Origin: Firmicutes bacterium UBA1047
GTDB taxonomy: Bacteria > Bacillota > Clostridia > Tissierellales > Sedimentibacteraceae
NCBI GenBank assembly: GCA_002316585.1
Contig: DCDU01000125.1
Span: 3,193-11,342, forward strand
DNA: 8,150 bases
Direction of reading: 5' to 3'
Below are positions 7,249 through 8,150 of this stretch, piece after piece. The position numbers were made by a program, and so were the translations under genes. Numbering within the stretch: position 1 is the first letter of the stretch; each line of letters opens with the position of its first letter. Under the pieces are notes generated by a model. That model searched no databases. It had not been told where the DNA came from and saw nothing but the letters and a program-made list of their open reading frames with translations.

Positions 7249-7277
7249 AGCATATAGTGCAAACTTAAGTATGTCAA
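7249..7277 (-). promoter_or_regulatory. Probable promoter of the GntR gene
   Basis: On the minus strand a perfect TTGACA (7277-7272), a 17-base spacer and TATGCT (7254-7249) precede the regulator start by about 43 bases. The -35 box is consensus and the -10 box matches 4 of 6. The palindrome at 7229-7247 overlaps the predicted start point near 7242. Confidence 0.5.
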
Positions 7278-7324
7278 TAAAAATGATGAGTTGGGTTGTG
7301 TTATTTTTTGAGTTATGAATTCTA

Positions 7325-7353
7325 TTGATTGATTAATAATAAATTGGTATAAT
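7325..7353 (+). promoter_or_regulatory. Probable promoter of the signal peptidase gene
   Basis: TTGATT (7325-7330), a 17-base spacer and a perfect TATAAT (7348-7353) give a sigma-A-type promoter. Transcription would start near 7360, giving a leader of about 47 bases before ATG 7407. It is divergent from the GntR promoter, about 50 bases away from its -35 box. Confidence 0.6.
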
Positions 7354-7406
7354 AATTTCAAGGTTATTAAATAATGATTTATTAATGAAAACAAAGGACG
7401 GATGAA

Positions 7407-7922
7407 ATGAAAAAATTTATAAATGAATGGGTAATTCCTACTGTTATAGCCGTTGTGATAGTTCTTTTTTTAAACAGATTTATATTTATATTGGTGACTG
7501 TTCCTACAGGATCAATGGAAACAACAATTATGCCGGGAGACAGGCTTTATGTAAATAAACTATTCAACATAAAGGATGTAAAAAGAGGAGACATTCTTGT
7601 ATTCTATTCTGATGAAATGGATGCAAGGCTTGTAAAGAGGTTGATTGGATTGCCGGGTGAGACGGTTGAAATAAATGAAAACGGCGAAGTGTCTATAAAC
7701 GGCGAGAAGCTGAAAGAGCCCTATGTGAGCCAAGCAAGGGGAGAAGCACAAACATATATAATTCCCGAGGGTAAATACTTTTTCTTGGGGGATAACAGAC
7801 CTATATCCGTAGATGCAAGATATTGGAGCAATCCATATATATCAGAGGATAAAATTATAGGGAAGGCTGTTTTCAGATTTTTCCCGCTTAACCGTATAGG
7901 CACTCTAAGGACGGACCTTTAA
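7407..7922 (+). CDS. lepB: Type I signal peptidase (Gram-positive SipS/LepB type)
   Basis: This 171-residue membrane-anchored serine protease removes signal peptides from exported proteins on the outer face of the membrane. It has one N-terminal membrane segment (about 9-31), then box B PTGSMETTIMPGD (33-45) with catalytic S36. Box C is around 46-66, box D is ARLVKRLIGLPGE (73-85) with general-base K77, and box E is GDNRPISVDARYW (128-140). The Ser/Lys pair and the short size, with a single anchor, match the Gram-positive group. The ATG at 7407 has AAAGGA at 7393-7398. The conserved C-terminal FFPLNRIG (158-165) is present; the final TLRTDL and the TAA stop lie inside a hairpin repeat (7899-7928), so the last residues differ from what the family would predict but are past the catalytic domain. 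The enzyme should be active. Confidence 0.95.
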   Translation: MKKFINEWVIPTVIAVVIVLFLNRFIFILVTVPTGSMETTIMPGDRLYVNKLFNIKDVKRGDILVFYSDEMDARLVKRLIGLPGETVEINENGEVSINGEKLKEPYVSQARGEAQTYIIPEGKYFFLGDNRPISVDARYWSNPYISEDKIIGKAVFRFFPLNRIGTLRTDL

Positions 7923-7928
7923 GTTGTC
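7899..7928 (+). repeat. Hairpin repeat, copy 2 (over the signal peptidase stop)
   Basis: The core AAGGACGGACCTT (7907-7919) differs from the other copies only in having AA for GG at its first two bases. Here AAGG-CCTT is fully Watson-Crick around the ACGGA loop. The outer arms GGCACT (7899-7904) and AGT-T-GTC (7922-7928) pair imperfectly (one bulged T, one G.T pair, a 2x2 internal loop at 7905-7906/7920-7921), suggesting an eroded version of the copy at 8129. The stop codon TAA of the signal peptidase gene (7920-7922) lies inside this element. Confidence 0.65.
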
Positions 7929-8008
7929 AAGTAATCAAGGTGATTAGGTTATATCTGAAATTCCATTAAAAAATATTAGAAAGCAAGCAAATAAAACCCC
8001 TGCTGGGA

Positions 8009-8129
8009 TGTACAAAGGGAACAGGTCTTGGTCTTTCAATTGCCGGCAAAATTTTAGAATTGCATAGATTCCTGTACGGTGCTGAAAACCAAAGAGGAAG
8101 GTGTAATATTCTGGTTTAAATTCAAATAG
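8009..8129 (+). pseudogene. C-terminal remnant of a sensor histidine kinase
   Basis: The sequence translates to CTKGTGLGLSIAGKILELHRFLYGAEN up to about 8089. After one extra base (near 8090) it continues as KEEGVIFWFKFK and a TAG stop at 8127-8129. GTGLGLSIA is the G2 ATP-lid motif of the HATPase_c domain, and 'LH.F.YG..N..EGV.FWF' is a common C-terminus of Clostridia-type sensor kinases. So this is the last 40 or so residues of such a kinase with a single-base frameshift. The same frame is open back to 7970, but nothing there resembles the H-box, N-box or G1 box, and no response regulator is in view. It is a gene fragment, not a functional protein. It sits between two hairpin repeats, which may have been involved in its capture or truncation. 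Confidence 0.7.
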
Positions 8130-8150
8130 GCACTCCGGGGACGGACCTTG
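8129..8150 (+). repeat. Hairpin repeat, copy 3 (cut by window edge)
   Basis: GGCACTCC (8129-8136) is followed by the core GGGGACGGACCTT (8137-8149) and a G at 8150 that can pair with C8136. It begins on the last base of the histidine-kinase remnant's TAG. The stretch ATAGGCACTC is shared with copy 2 (7896-7905). The right arm is outside the window; if it mirrors the left, the next bases should be close to GAGTGCC. Confidence 0.65.

Noticed and set aside
7394..7402. AAGGACGGA at the signal peptidase ribosome site matches nine bases of the hairpin core
   Set aside because: It lacks the CCTT half and cannot form the hairpin. A purine-rich ribosome site makes such a match easy by chance.

Overview
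The window looks like chromosomal DNA from a low-GC Firmicute, most likely a Clostridia-type anaerobe. The evidence is strong AT bias, AGGAGG-like ribosome sites, a Gram-positive-sized type I signal peptidase, a GLUG-type surface lipoprotein, an MBOAT/DHHW polysaccharide O-acetylation pair and a YtrA-type GntR regulator. TGA is used as a stop (848-850), so the standard bacterial code applies. The species cannot be named from sequence alone.

Layout. (1) 2-850 (+): the 3' part of an exported-type protein with a DUF5050-like beta-propeller C-terminus, closed by a 9-bp hairpin. (2) 961-3644 (+): a two-gene unit with its own plausible promoter. It encodes an AlgI/DltB-like membrane O-acyltransferase and a membrane-anchored DHHW (AlgX/AlgJ-like) esterase-fold protein, together probably a system that O-acetylates a cell-surface or exported polysaccharide. 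(3) 3645-3799: a convergent intergenic stretch holding one copy of a hairpin repeat and a bidirectional terminator. (4) 6239-3800 (-): a ZIP-family metal transporter (ZupT) followed 19 bases later by a GLUG-repeat lipoprotein. (5) 7206-6294 (-): a GntR/YtrA-type regulator and a frameshifted ABC-2-permease-like gene. The ATPase gene usual in such operons is absent, so this looks like a decaying operon. (6) 7407-7922 (+): a type I signal peptidase, divergent from the regulator; both promoters can be read in the shared 200-base gap. (7) 7923-8150: mostly remnant DNA, namely the C-terminus of a sensor histidine kinase with one frameshift, bracketed by two more copies of the hairpin repeat.

The most interesting signal is a family of three short hairpin elements (3648-3676, 7899-7928, 8129-window end). 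They share a core, GGGGACGGACCTT (AAGGACGGACCTT in one copy), but have different outer arms. The two complete copies are self-complementary. All three lie on the + strand directly at the 3' end of a + strand coding sequence or remnant, and one supplies the last codons and stop of the signal peptidase gene. The inner stem tolerates A-T or G.T pairs around an invariant ACGGA loop, so the hairpin forms on one strand only. That suits either an RNA element or a single-strand-DNA substrate of an IS200/REP-type (RAYT) transposase. No transposase gene is present in the window.

Nothing else amounts to an undescribed multi-gene system. The remaining genes belong to known families, and the oddities are decay, start-site choices and the repeat family.
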